A DNA stretch of 64,000 bases, taken from assembly GCA_017632775.1 (NCBI GenBank), contig JAGBQR010000011.1, positions 1 through 64,000 on the forward strand, read 5' to 3'. The first letter of the stretch is position 1; every line of letters begins with the position of its first letter. The DNA is from Oscillospiraceae bacterium. GTDB taxonomy: Bacteria; Bacillota; Clostridia; Oscillospirales; Oscillospiraceae. Below are positions 1-7,763 of this stretch, piece by piece. Both the position numbers and the translations under genes were made by a program. The notes under the pieces are model-generated. The model saw only the letters and a program-made list of their open reading frames with translations. It made no database searches and had not been told where the DNA came from.

Positions 1-1140
1 CTGAGGGAGGAAAAGAGCGAATCGCTCCCGGAATTAAAACCGGATTCTGTAGCCGCCATGTACTTTACCTCCGGGACAACAGGAAAACCTCGCTGTGTCA
101 TGCTTACACATCGGAATATGGGATCTCAGATCAGCGCGATCTTTGAAGTGATTCCGTTATCGGAAACGGATGCGGGACTTTCGCTTCTCCCGCTGAGTCA
201 TACGTTTGAGATGATGACTTATATCGCCGGAGCGCTGCATTGCGGGGGAAGGCTTTACCTTAACGAGAGTATACGGACGGTAAAAAAGAATCTTCGTGAA
301 AAGAAGCCGACCATCCTTGTCACAGTCCCGCTGATTCTGCAGACGCTGGAAAAGGAGATCCTGAATACAGCAAGACGGCAGGGAAAGCTGGAGAAACTGC
401 GGAAAGCTGTCCGTCTCAGCGGAGCAATGCAGAGGATAGGGATTGATTTGAGCGGATATCTCTTCAGGGAGATCAGAGAACTCCTCGGAGGCCGGCTGCA
501 CACCGTCATCTGCGGCGGAGCGGCGCTTGACCCGGAACTGATCCGTTTTTTCCGGGCACTCGGAATAGAGATTCTCCAGGGGTACGGGATTACGGAGTGT
601 TCGCCTGTGGTATCGGTGAACCGGCCGGGGAGGAATGTGATCGGCTCGGTCGGACCCTGCCTGCCATGCTGTGAAGTGAAGATTATCGGTGGGGAAATCT
701 GCGTCCGCGGAGAGAGTGTATCGCCCGGATATTACAGAGATGAGAAAGCCATGGAAGAGAGTTTCCGGGATGGATGGTTCCATACCGGAGATCTCGGCCG
801 GCTGGACCGGAAAGGCAATTTGTATTTTGAAGGACGGATCAAGAACCTGATCATTCTGGCAAACGGGGAGAATGTATCTCCGGAGGAACTGGAGGAAAAA
901 CTTTATCAGGCGGATGGGATCCTGGATGCAGTCGTCTATGAGAAAAACGGCCGGATCACAGCGGAACTTTTCGTGGATCGGATGCTGATCCCGGATCTGT
1001 CCGCCGCATGGAAGATCGTCAGTCCCATCAACAGGACTCTGGCCTCCTTCAAACAGATTGCGGAAATTATATTGAGGGAGACAGAGTTTGAAAAGACGGC
1101 GACCAGAAAGATCAAACGCTATAAACTGGAAGGGGGATAA
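1..1140 (+). CDS. AMP-forming acyl-CoA/acyl-ACP synthetase, 5' end missing
   Basis: Adenylate-forming ligase that activates a carboxylic acid, probably a fatty acid, as acyl-AMP and passes it to a thiol. The reading frame is open from base 1, so the N-terminal part lies outside the window; 379 residues are visible. The ATP-binding loop YFTSGTTGKP lies about 20 residues in. It is followed by LPLSHTFE, the GYGITECSP adenine-binding motif, the TGDLGRLD hinge aspartate and a C-terminal ATRKIKR holding the usual catalytic lysine (an Arg replaces the common Gly before it). The next gene is a carrier protein 3 bases downstream, so the acyl acceptor may be that carrier rather than CoA. Family assignment is firm; the substrate is unknown. 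Confidence 0.88.
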   Translation: MREEKSESLPELKPDSVAAMYFTSGTTGKPRCVMLTHRNMGSQISAIFEVIPLSETDAGLSLLPLSHTFEMMTYIAGALHCGGRLYLNESIRTVKKNLREKKPTILVTVPLILQTLEKEILNTARRQGKLEKLRKAVRLSGAMQRIGIDLSGYLFREIRELLGGRLHTVICGGAALDPELIRFFRALGIEILQGYGITECSPVVSVNRPGRNVIGSVGPCLPCCEVKIIGGEICVRGESVSPGYYRDEKAMEESFRDGWFHTGDLGRLDRKGNLYFEGRIKNLIILANGENVSPEELEEKLYQADGILDAVVYEKNGRITAELFVDRMLIPDLSAAWKIVSPINRTLASFKQIAEIILRETEFEKTATRKIKRYKLEGG

Positions 1141-1143
1141 ACC

Positions 1144-1374
1144 ATGGAGGAAAAAATAAGGGAGATACTCTCCGAGGTGTCCGGAGTTCCGCTGTCGGAA
1201 CTGCATGAGGACACCCGTCTTGTCGGAGAACTGGGGATGAGCTCTTTTGACCTTGCCGATGCAGTTGTCAGTCTGGAAGAGGCCTGTGGCGTGAAAATAC
1301 CGGATGCGCGGTTTCACGAGATGGAGACAGTTGGGGATATCGTCCGTATCCTCCGGGAGGAGAATGCGTTATGA
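1144..1374 (+). CDS. acyl carrier protein
   Basis: A 76-residue carrier protein of normal ACP length and acidity. The motif GMSSFDL (residues 31-37) matches the phosphopantetheine attachment site, with Ser34 as the likely attachment residue; the usual DSL aspartate is Ser here. It starts 3 bases after the ligase stop, with a GGGGG-type ribosome site, and its TGA overlaps the next ATG. It is therefore translated together with the ligase and the DUF2889-like protein. It is probably a dedicated carrier for an acyl group loaded by the ligase rather than the fatty-acid-synthesis ACP, because no fab genes are nearby. Confidence 0.85.
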   Translation: MEEKIREILSEVSGVPLSELHEDTRLVGELGMSSFDLADAVVSLEEACGVKIPDARFHEMETVGDIVRILREENAL

Positions 1375-2303
1375 AGCTGAACGGGCTTCCAGTCCTTGAT
1401 CCTTCATCGGTCAGATCCGATCACAGCTTTGTCTTTGATGCGCATAACCATGACCGAAAGCAGCTGATCACGCGTTATCGCGGAACGGTGGTCGAGCGGA
1501 CAGCATCGGGGTTCACGGTCACAGGCTGGCAGAAAAGTATTTACCATTTCGGCGGGCTGAACCGTGAGGTGCCGATCATGATAAGCATTGTGCTGGATGG
1601 CGAAGGGCTGATCCGCAGCCTGAAGATCGATGGACAGAGCAGGGGAAGCCAGGGCAGCCGCTGTGACTTCACCTGTTTGGAAACACTCTGCGGGGAGAAA
1701 CTGGCCGGTATTCCTCTCACAGAACTCGGCAGTAAGATATCCGCTGCGCCGGATGTAAAATGTCTGCACCTGTTTGAGATCCTCAGCGCCTGTTCTTCCT
1801 TTGCCGGAACACTTCCCGCGCAAGGGCGGACAGAGGGGAGCGAACAGGAGTATATCGCGATCCGGCCGTTCCGGAACGGCCTTGAATCGGAATCTGTGCA
1901 TGAGATCCTCGGCAGGCGGGATCATATGCAGATCTTGCTGGAGTATAATGCACCGCCTGTACTGAACAGTGAAAATCTGGCACAGAGCATCGATGCTGTC
2001 GCTTCGGTGCGGTATAACGGAGAGAATGTTTTCAGGGAAGACCTTCAAGCCACGGATTTTGAGGCGGTTTATGCGCAGCTCAACCGGCTGTTTTCACGGT
2101 GCCATCACCGGGAGAAGGCGTTCTTTGGATTAAAAGGCCGAATGAGGTTTTTCAACAGCCCGTCTATGGTCGGCCTTTTCCTTCTTGCGATTAGCCACGG
2201 CGCTGTGAGCGGTCTACTGTCTCGTGCCTGGAAGATCGAACGGATACTGCATTATCTGCAGACGGGGTATGGAAAGAATCCCTGCAAGGGATTTGGAGGC
2301 TGA
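1371..2303 (+). CDS. DUF2889-like protein of the acyl-ligase operon
   Basis: A 310-residue protein with no obvious signal peptide. It overlaps the ACP gene by 4 bases (ATGA) and has a GGAGG site 9 bases upstream of its start. The middle (residues about 60-140) has a pattern resembling DUF2889: a beta-rich stretch, an ISIVLDGEG segment, a conserved cysteine and a later CLHLFEIL motif with Cys and His. The C-terminal region contains two conserved-looking cysteine/histidine pairs and a short hydrophobic helix. Its function is unknown. Translational coupling suggests that it uses or modifies the acyl-ACP made by the two upstream genes. The family match is from memory of the pattern and is only moderately secure. 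Confidence 0.55.
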   Translation: MKLNGLPVLDPSSVRSDHSFVFDAHNHDRKQLITRYRGTVVERTASGFTVTGWQKSIYHFGGLNREVPIMISIVLDGEGLIRSLKIDGQSRGSQGSRCDFTCLETLCGEKLAGIPLTELGSKISAAPDVKCLHLFEILSACSSFAGTLPAQGRTEGSEQEYIAIRPFRNGLESESVHEILGRRDHMQILLEYNAPPVLNSENLAQSIDAVASVRYNGENVFREDLQATDFEAVYAQLNRLFSRCHHREKAFFGLKGRMRFFNSPSMVGLFLLAISHGAVSGLLSRAWKIERILHYLQTGYGKNPCKGFGG

Positions 2304-2320
2304 TCTTACATCTGCAAAGA

Positions 2321-2370
2321 AAAACAAAACAGGAGATCGAAATACTGTGCCGATCTCCTGTTTTGTTTTT
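2321..2370. terminator. bidirectional terminator between acyl operon and tRNA-Leu
   Basis: Perfect inverted repeat with arms of about 19 bases (AAAACAAAACAGGAGATCG and its complement) and an 11-base loop. One side ends in a T-rich run for the plus-strand operon; the A-rich side gives a T-run for the minus-strand tRNA gene. The hairpin starts 17 bases after the stop of the upstream gene. Confidence 0.8.
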
Positions 2371-2456
2371 TGGTGCCGGTAACCGGACTCGAACCGGTAC
2401 GGGATTGCTCCCAAGGGATTTTAAGTCCCTGGTGTCTACCATTCCACCACACCGGC
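2371..2456 (-). tRNA. tRNA-Leu (anticodon UAA)
   Basis: The minus strand folds as a class II tRNA of 86 bases, with acceptor arm GCCGGTG pairing with TACCGGC, discriminator A and encoded CCA. The anticodon loop CTTAAAA gives UAA. It has a long variable arm (TGGGAGCAATCCC) and T-loop TTCGAGT. These features are typical of tRNA-Leu. It stands alone, with its own promoter and terminator. Confidence 0.97.
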
Positions 2457-2478
2457 GTATGGGTAAAATGATGGCTAT

Positions 2479-2508
2479 ACTGTACCACCGCGAGTCAGTT
2501 TGTGTCAA
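2479..2508 (-). promoter_or_regulatory. promoter of tRNA-Leu
   Basis: On the minus strand a perfect -35 TTGACA is followed, after an 18-base spacer, by TACAGT about 23 bases upstream of the tRNA 5' end. This is the position expected for a sigma-A-type promoter. Confidence 0.6.
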
Positions 2509-2514
2509 GAAAAG

Positions 2515-2548
2515 GAGACCGCAGCCTGCACGGGCAGGCTGCGGTCTC
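2515..2548 (-). terminator. terminator of the aconitase X operon
   Basis: A perfect 15-bp GC-rich stem (GAGACCGCAGCCTGC) with a 4-base loop, located 14 bases past the stop of the small subunit gene. On the minus strand it is followed by CTTTTCTT. Confidence 0.85.
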
Positions 2549-2562
2549 ATATAAAGCTCAGG

Positions 2563-3003
2563 TTATTCGATTTCGACGATCCCGTCCTCTTTGACTGTCA
2601 CTTTCATTCCGGTCTGAACAGTACTGAGGAATTCCGGACCGAGCCGGTCAATCACGGGCATGCTGGAGTCAGTCCATACATCACCCATGATGGCGCCTGA
2701 AGCGGCCAGCGAGTCGATCGATTCGGAGAAGAGCATGCAGGCGGGAGCCTTTCCGGCTGCCAGGACTGTATAGAGGATCATGCCGCCTGTGGTGGATCCG
2801 ATCGTGATCGGAAGGCAGAGAGCCTTCCCCTGCATTTTCTGATTGTAGATATCGGGATTGTTCTGATCTCCGCAGGGAATGCCCTTCTTGTTGAACATGA
2901 TCGCCATCTGAAATGAGGCGAGTGTATTGAAGCCGCTGTGTGAGACCAGTGCTTCTGCTGTGCAGGTCCCGGGAACAATGACGCGCCCTTTGAACTGTTT
3001 CAT
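2563..3003 (-). CDS. aconitase X swivel (small) subunit, DUF126
   Basis: A 146-residue protein matching the DUF126 swivel domain of aconitase X. It shows the PGTCTAEALVSHSGFNTLASF region and a CLPITIGSTTGG segment with the conserved serine/threonine cluster. It forms the active site together with the large subunit encoded just upstream, and their genes overlap by 4 bases (ATGA). Two-gene bacterial aconitase X enzymes have been described as cis-3-hydroxy-L-proline dehydratases, and archaeal ones as mevalonate-5-phosphate dehydratases. The hydroxyproline role is the likelier here, but no proline-catabolism gene is adjacent, so the substrate remains inferred. Confidence 0.88.
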   Translation of the reverse strand: MKQFKGRVIVPGTCTAEALVSHSGFNTLASFQMAIMFNKKGIPCGDQNNPDIYNQKMQGKALCLPITIGSTTGGMILYTVLAAGKAPACMLFSESIDSLAASGAIMGDVWTDSSMPVIDRLGPEFLSTVQTGMKVTVKEDGIVEIE

Positions 3004-4280
3004 GGTCTGGCCTCCTTCCTGGTGATGATGCGCAGGATTTCGTCCTCTGTGTAATACCTCGCGGAGGTGTAGGTGCGCAGCTTGTTCGAGCAGGTGATAA
3101 CAGCTTTTTTCTTGCAGAGCGGGTTGTTCATGTACATCAAAGCGCAGATGTAGCTCACAATACCGCCGGAGCGCTTGAGGATGTTGGCTTTATCTGTCTT
3201 TTCAAATTCTTTGATCACGGCAGGAGAGGCGGTGAAAACCGTAGGGACGGAGAGCTTTGTCAGCCCGTTCTCCTCGAGCCGTTTGTCGATCGCATCTGTC
3301 CAGTCACAAAGCTGTTTGAATGTAAGATGCGGGCACCCTATAAAGCAGAGTTCAGGCCTTGCTTCCTTGTCTTTCCAGATTACAGGATAGTTTGCTTTGA
3401 CGCGTTCCAGTTCGGCATCATCGATAACATAGACCTGGGCATCTTCAGAGATGAGAGTTTCACCCAACTCCTTTGCCTCGGGGGTAAGGCCTTCGATATG
3501 GTAAAGACCGACTGCTCCGTTGGAGGCTGTGGCTGCACCGAAATCTTTCAGATAAGTGCAGGCAGCATCCGTCAGTTCATTGCCGAGCCATTTGTCCAGC
3601 CCCTTCACATAGGGAACGTCTTCCATGACTTTCATGCCGATGGCGGATCCGAGTAGCTGTGGTTCCGGCTTTTTTTCGCAATTGACTTCCACGATCCATT
3701 TCGCCTTGCGCCCCTCGTCGGTCAGCAGACCGAATTCAGGGACAAATCCCGCAACGGAACCGAAGAGTTCGATGATGCCGGAGTTGCGGTTGCAGCGGGC
3801 ACCGAGCACCGAATTGGCATATACGACGGCGGAAGACTCCGCCCAGGAGAGGATCTCTCCCTTCTCGGGTTTGTTTCCGACCTGATCAAGATAACAGGTG
3901 CAGGTGTAGGCATCATCATTCAGGATTCCGAGCTTTTCCATCTGTTTTTCATATCGGCCCTGATCCGTGTACATGATTTTCTTGAATACAAGATCTTCCA
4001 GGAGATTAGAGGGAACATTCCTGTCAAGAGGACGCGGGTCAGCCGTGAACTTCTGCCCGTCTGTGAGACCGGCATCGATGATCTCGTCAAAAACATCCAG
4101 TACCGGACCTAGAACTTTAAGACCATAGCTGATGACAGTATGGCCGTATTTGCCGGTAACGGGAACCATACGCTCGGCTCCGAAGGTGTCACCGTACATT
4201 ACCAGAGTTTTTACGATCTTTGCCATGACCTCGCCTTTGCTGCCGTCCAGCAGGGCTTGCTGTTCCGGGGTTAAAACCAA
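3000..4280 (-). CDS. aconitase X catalytic (large) subunit, DUF521
   Basis: A 426-residue protein matching the aconitase X catalytic domain (DUF521) over its length. It begins LTPEQQALLDG, a typical start for the family. Near residues 145-175 it shows a CYLDQVGNKPEKGE and ARCNRNSG region, with cysteines placed to bind an iron-sulfur cluster, and a later cysteine in CFIGCPHL. The predicted reaction is a dehydratase/hydratase step on a small acid, plausibly cis-3-hydroxy-L-proline. It is the first gene of a two-gene operon, with a strong promoter upstream and a hairpin downstream. It is encoded on the strand opposite to htpG and appears to be an isolated metabolic unit. Confidence 0.9.
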   Translation of the reverse strand: MVLTPEQQALLDGSKGEVMAKIVKTLVMYGDTFGAERMVPVTGKYGHTVISYGLKVLGPVLDVFDEIIDAGLTDGQKFTADPRPLDRNVPSNLLEDLVFKKIMYTDQGRYEKQMEKLGILNDDAYTCTCYLDQVGNKPEKGEILSWAESSAVVYANSVLGARCNRNSGIIELFGSVAGFVPEFGLLTDEGRKAKWIVEVNCEKKPEPQLLGSAIGMKVMEDVPYVKGLDKWLGNELTDAACTYLKDFGAATASNGAVGLYHIEGLTPEAKELGETLISEDAQVYVIDDAELERVKANYPVIWKDKEARPELCFIGCPHLTFKQLCDWTDAIDKRLEENGLTKLSVPTVFTASPAVIKEFEKTDKANILKRSGGIVSYICALMYMNNPLCKKKAVITCSNKLRTYTSARYYTEDEILRIITRKEARP

Positions 4281-4351
4281 GAGATCACTTCCTTTCTTAT
4301 TCTGAAAACGGGATCGTTTTTCCTGTACAATTCATATATCACATATATTAA

Positions 4352-4380
4352 AATATACCATAACCGACCAGCTCCGTCAA
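4352..4380 (-). promoter_or_regulatory. promoter of the aconitase X operon
   Basis: Minus strand: TTGACG, a 17-base spacer, then TATATT, about 70 bases upstream of the large-subunit start. Confidence 0.65.
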
Positions 4381-4436
4381 CGAAAGAGAGGCGGGAAACA
4401 TTTACAAAAGAGTCATAATCAGAACGAAGGTCAATA

Positions 4437-4464
4437 TTGAAAAGTTGCGTATTTGTGATATAAT
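4437..4464 (+). promoter_or_regulatory. promoter of htpG
   Basis: TTGAAA, a 16-base spacer, then a consensus TATAAT, 44 bases upstream of the htpG start. No CIRCE-type inverted repeat is visible in the leader. Confidence 0.65.
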
Positions 4465-4508
4465 CTATGATTACGTAATTATGCAAACCGGGAGGACCAG
4501 AACAAAAC

Positions 4509-6419
4509 ATGGCAAAGAAACAGTTCAAAGCAGAATCAAAAAGACTTCTTGATCTGATGATCAATTCTATCTATACAAACAAGGAGATATTTCTTCGCGA
4601 GATCATATCGAATGCCTCCGATGCGATCGATAAGCTGTGCTATCTTTCGCTGACTGATGAAGGGGTGGGAATGAACCGGGAGGATTTCCGTATCGAAGTG
4701 ATTCCGGATAAGGAAGCCCGCACCATCACCGTTCGTGATAACGGGATCGGCATGACCCGTGAAGAGTGTGAAAGCAATCTCGGTGTCATCGCAAAGAGCG
4801 GTTCCTATGCATTCCGCGATACCATGGACGAAGAACACAAGGAGGATCTTTCAATCATCGGACAGTTCGGCGTCGGTTTTTATTCTGCATTCATGGTTTC
4901 CGATGAAGTTACCGTCATCACCCGCAAATACGGCAGCGACGAAGCGGTGAAATGGCAGAGCAGCGGCGCCGACGGCTATACGGTTTCGGAAGCTGACCGC
5001 GCAGAAGTCGGTACAGATGTGATCATGCACATCAAACCCGACACCGAGGAAGAGGTCTACGGTTCCTATCTGGAAGTATGGAAGCTGAAGGCCCTGATCA
5101 AAAAGTATTCAGACTATGTCCGATGGCCGATCTGCATGGATATCGAGCACCAGGAGAGATATGAGACCGGAGAGAAGAACGATGACGGTTCGCCGAAGGT
5201 CGAATACAGAATGGTCAAAGAAAATGAGACCGTAAACTCCATGGTACCCATCTGGCAGCGCAGCAAGAGCGAAGTGACCGATGATGACTGCATCGCGTAT
5301 TATAAAGAAAAGAATCACGACCGGAAAGATCCTTGCGCGCTGATCCGTGTGAATGCGGAAGGGACTGTCTCCTACAAAGCCATGCTCTTTGTTCCCGGAG
5401 AGCAGAACGAGGGCGTCTTCTATGGAGATGCGAAAGGCGGGATCACTCTATATTCCAACGGCGTTATGATCATGGAAAAGTGCGACAAACTGGTCCATGA
5501 CTATTTTGAGTTTGTCAAGGGCATCGTGGATTCGCCGGATCTTTCCCTGAATATTTCCCGTGAGATTCTCCAGCACGACCGCCAGCTTCGCGTGATCGGA
5601 CAGAATCTGGAGAAGAAGATCAAAGGCGAACTGGAGAAGATGCTCAAAGAGGATAAGCCGAAATACGAGACCTTCTTCAGAAACTTCGGTGTCCATCTCA
5701 AGTGCGGAGTATGTGATGAATATGGCCGTTACAAGGATTTCCTGCGGGATCTGCTGATTTTCTATACATCCGAAGATCGACAGATCACGCTCAAGGAATA
5801 CGTGGAAAACATGCCCGAAAGCCAGAAGGTAATTTATTATGCGGCCTCGGATTCGGTGAAGCATGCCATGAGCCTGCCGCAGTGCGAACTGGTCCGTTCC
5901 CGTGGCTATGAGCTGATCTATCTGACCAGCGCACTGGATGAGATGGTGATTGAGAACCTGCGGGAGCAGGACGGCAAGAGCTTCTGCAACGTTGTCACCG
6001 ATGACCTTGGCTTTGAAACGGAAGAAGAGAAAAAAGCAGCAGAAGAACGGGATATTGAGAACCGGGAGTTTCTCGATTTTGTGAAAGATTCGTCGGACGG
6101 ACGGATCGTGAAGGCAAAGCTTTCTTCCAAACCCGGGTCTCTGCCGTGCTGTCTTACCACCGAGGGTGGCATCACGCTGGAAATGGAGAAGTATTTCCGG
6201 AACGGCCCCAACGAAGAGATGCGTTCCATCAAAGCCAACAGAGTCCTCGAACTTAATCCGGAGCACGAGGCGGTTAAAGCTCTCCAGGCGGCATATGCCG
6301 GCGATAAGGAAAAGGCTGCTTCCCTGACAAAAGTCCTTCTCGTACTGGCCGAGATGATGGCCGGTGTCGAGGTGGAGGACCCTGCCGAATTCGTGGGGCT
6401 GGTCAGCAAACTGTTCTGA
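4509..6419 (+). CDS. htpG: Hsp90-family molecular chaperone HtpG
   Basis: A 636-residue cytosolic ATP-dependent chaperone of normal bacterial Hsp90 length. The N-terminal GHKL ATPase domain has the EIISNASDAIDKL N-box (residues about 29-41), RDNGIGMT and GQFGVGFYS. A middle domain carries SLNISREILQ with the ATP-contacting arginine. The C-terminal dimerisation domain lacks the eukaryotic MEEVD tail, as expected for bacteria. The ATG is preceded by GGGAGG 9 bases upstream and by a good promoter. The next gene starts 48 bases downstream without a visible terminator, so some co-transcription with hemW is possible. Confidence 0.97.
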   Translation: MAKKQFKAESKRLLDLMINSIYTNKEIFLREIISNASDAIDKLCYLSLTDEGVGMNREDFRIEVIPDKEARTITVRDNGIGMTREECESNLGVIAKSGSYAFRDTMDEEHKEDLSIIGQFGVGFYSAFMVSDEVTVITRKYGSDEAVKWQSSGADGYTVSEADRAEVGTDVIMHIKPDTEEEVYGSYLEVWKLKALIKKYSDYVRWPICMDIEHQERYETGEKNDDGSPKVEYRMVKENETVNSMVPIWQRSKSEVTDDDCIAYYKEKNHDRKDPCALIRVNAEGTVSYKAMLFVPGEQNEGVFYGDAKGGITLYSNGVMIMEKCDKLVHDYFEFVKGIVDSPDLSLNISREILQHDRQLRVIGQNLEKKIKGELEKMLKEDKPKYETFFRNFGVHLKCGVCDEYGRYKDFLRDLLIFYTSEDRQITLKEYVENMPESQKVIYYAASDSVKHAMSLPQCELVRSRGYELIYLTSALDEMVIENLREQDGKSFCNVVTDDLGFETEEEKKAAEERDIENREFLDFVKDSSDGRIVKAKLSSKPGSLPCCLTTEGGITLEMEKYFRNGPNEEMRSIKANRVLELNPEHEAVKALQAAYAGDKEKAASLTKVLLVLAEMMAGVEVEDPAEFVGLVSKLF

Positions 6420-6467
6420 CAGGACCGCATCCGGACCACACCTATCCTTGAATCAGTTGGAGATGTT

Positions 6468-7751
6468 ATGAGTCAGAGCCTCGGAATTTACATCCATATA
6501 CCGTTCTGCGCCAGCAAATGTTCCTACTGCGACTTCTATTCGCTCGCTGACTGCGATTATCTGATGCCGGAGTATCAGAAAGCATTGCTGAAGCATATTA
6601 CGGAATCCTCCGATTCCATAAAAAACTACGAGGTCGACAGTATCTATTTCGGCGGAGGCACTCCGAGTTTTTACGGAGCGGGAAGGCTCTGCGAGGTCTT
6701 CGAACTGCTCAAGCTGAACGGGAATGTCCGGACGGATGCGGAAGTTACTGTTGAGGTCAACCCGGACAGTGTTACGCCTGATACGCTGAAAATGCTTCGG
6801 CGGAGCGGCGTGAACCGCCTCTCCATCGGAGTGCAGGCATCCGACAACAATCTGCTCAAGCTTATCGGGCGGCGCCACAATTTCCAGCAGGCACAGCGGG
6901 CTGTGCGTGAGGGAAGGAATGCCGGATTCGATAACATCAGTCTCGATCTGATTTACGGCCTTCCGACGCAGACGAGAAACGACTGGGCGGAGACACTTTC
7001 CAAGGCGATGGAACTTCATCCGGAGCATATCTCCTGCTATGGCCTGAAGCTGGAGGAGGGGACACCCATGTATGAAAACTACAGGGGATCGCCTGTACTC
7101 CCGGACGATGACGAGCAGGCCGATATGTATTGTTATGCCGCGGAGCAGCTTGACCGCTATGGCTACAGGCAATATGAGATATCCAACTTTGCTGCGAAAG
7201 GGTTTGAATCGAAACATAACCTCAAATACTGGAATCTGGAGGATTATATCGGATTCGGGCCTGGAGCGCATTCCTGTGTGGGAAGTCTTCGCTACAGCTA
7301 TATAAGGGATCTGAAGGGATACATCGCCGGCATTGACCGGGGTGTGAGCATCATCGAAGAATATGAGACGCTGACCCCATTTGAGAAAGCCGTGGAGTAT
7401 ATCATGCTGGCCATGCGGACGACCCGCGGAATGTCTGCGGAGGACTACCGGCGTACCTGCCGCTGCGACTGGAAGCCGATCGAGCACGTGCTGATGGCAT
7501 TCAGGGAAAAAGGGTGGACGGAACTCAGCGGAGAACGCTGGCATTTTACAGTGCCGGGATTTCTGATTTCGAACACACTGATTGGGATCCTTCTGGAGAC
7601 GCAGGCCAGCAGCCGTGTGGAAGGAACACCATGGCTCAGCAACGCACTCGATGCGGAAGAAAAGACTTCCATCCCTCCGAGCGAGGAGGAACTTTTCCGG
7701 GAAGTGTATGAAAAGCAGATGGAAAAGACAGACAATGAACCCGAAGAATAA
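6468..7751 (+). CDS. hemW: radical SAM heme chaperone HemW
   Basis: A 427-residue radical SAM protein of the HemW group, formerly annotated as oxygen-independent coproporphyrinogen oxidase. The cluster-binding motif CASKCSYC lies at residues 14-21, after IYIHIPF. It is followed by FGGGTPSF, the TVEVNPDSV strand, NRLSIGVQA and a C-terminal HemW domain with NLKYWNLEDYIGFGPGAHS. Known members bind heme and are thought to insert it into target proteins. Length and motifs fit an intact gene. The start has a TTGGAG site 7 bases upstream. A VanW-type gene follows 12 bases later, so the two are probably co-transcribed. Confidence 0.93.
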   Translation: MSQSLGIYIHIPFCASKCSYCDFYSLADCDYLMPEYQKALLKHITESSDSIKNYEVDSIYFGGGTPSFYGAGRLCEVFELLKLNGNVRTDAEVTVEVNPDSVTPDTLKMLRRSGVNRLSIGVQASDNNLLKLIGRRHNFQQAQRAVREGRNAGFDNISLDLIYGLPTQTRNDWAETLSKAMELHPEHISCYGLKLEEGTPMYENYRGSPVLPDDDEQADMYCYAAEQLDRYGYRQYEISNFAAKGFESKHNLKYWNLEDYIGFGPGAHSCVGSLRYSYIRDLKGYIAGIDRGVSIIEEYETLTPFEKAVEYIMLAMRTTRGMSAEDYRRTCRCDWKPIEHVLMAFREKGWTELSGERWHFTVPGFLISNTLIGILLETQASSRVEGTPWLSNALDAEEKTSIPPSEEELFREVYEKQMEKTDNEPEE

Positions 7752-7763
7752 GGAGAATCGTTT

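Noticed and set aside
157..1317. 386-residue open frame on the minus strand opposite the ligase and ACP genes
   Set aside because: The plus-strand protein has clear AMP-ligase and ACP motifs. The minus-strand translation is compositionally odd (rich in His, Arg, Phe, Cys), which is typical of an antisense shadow.
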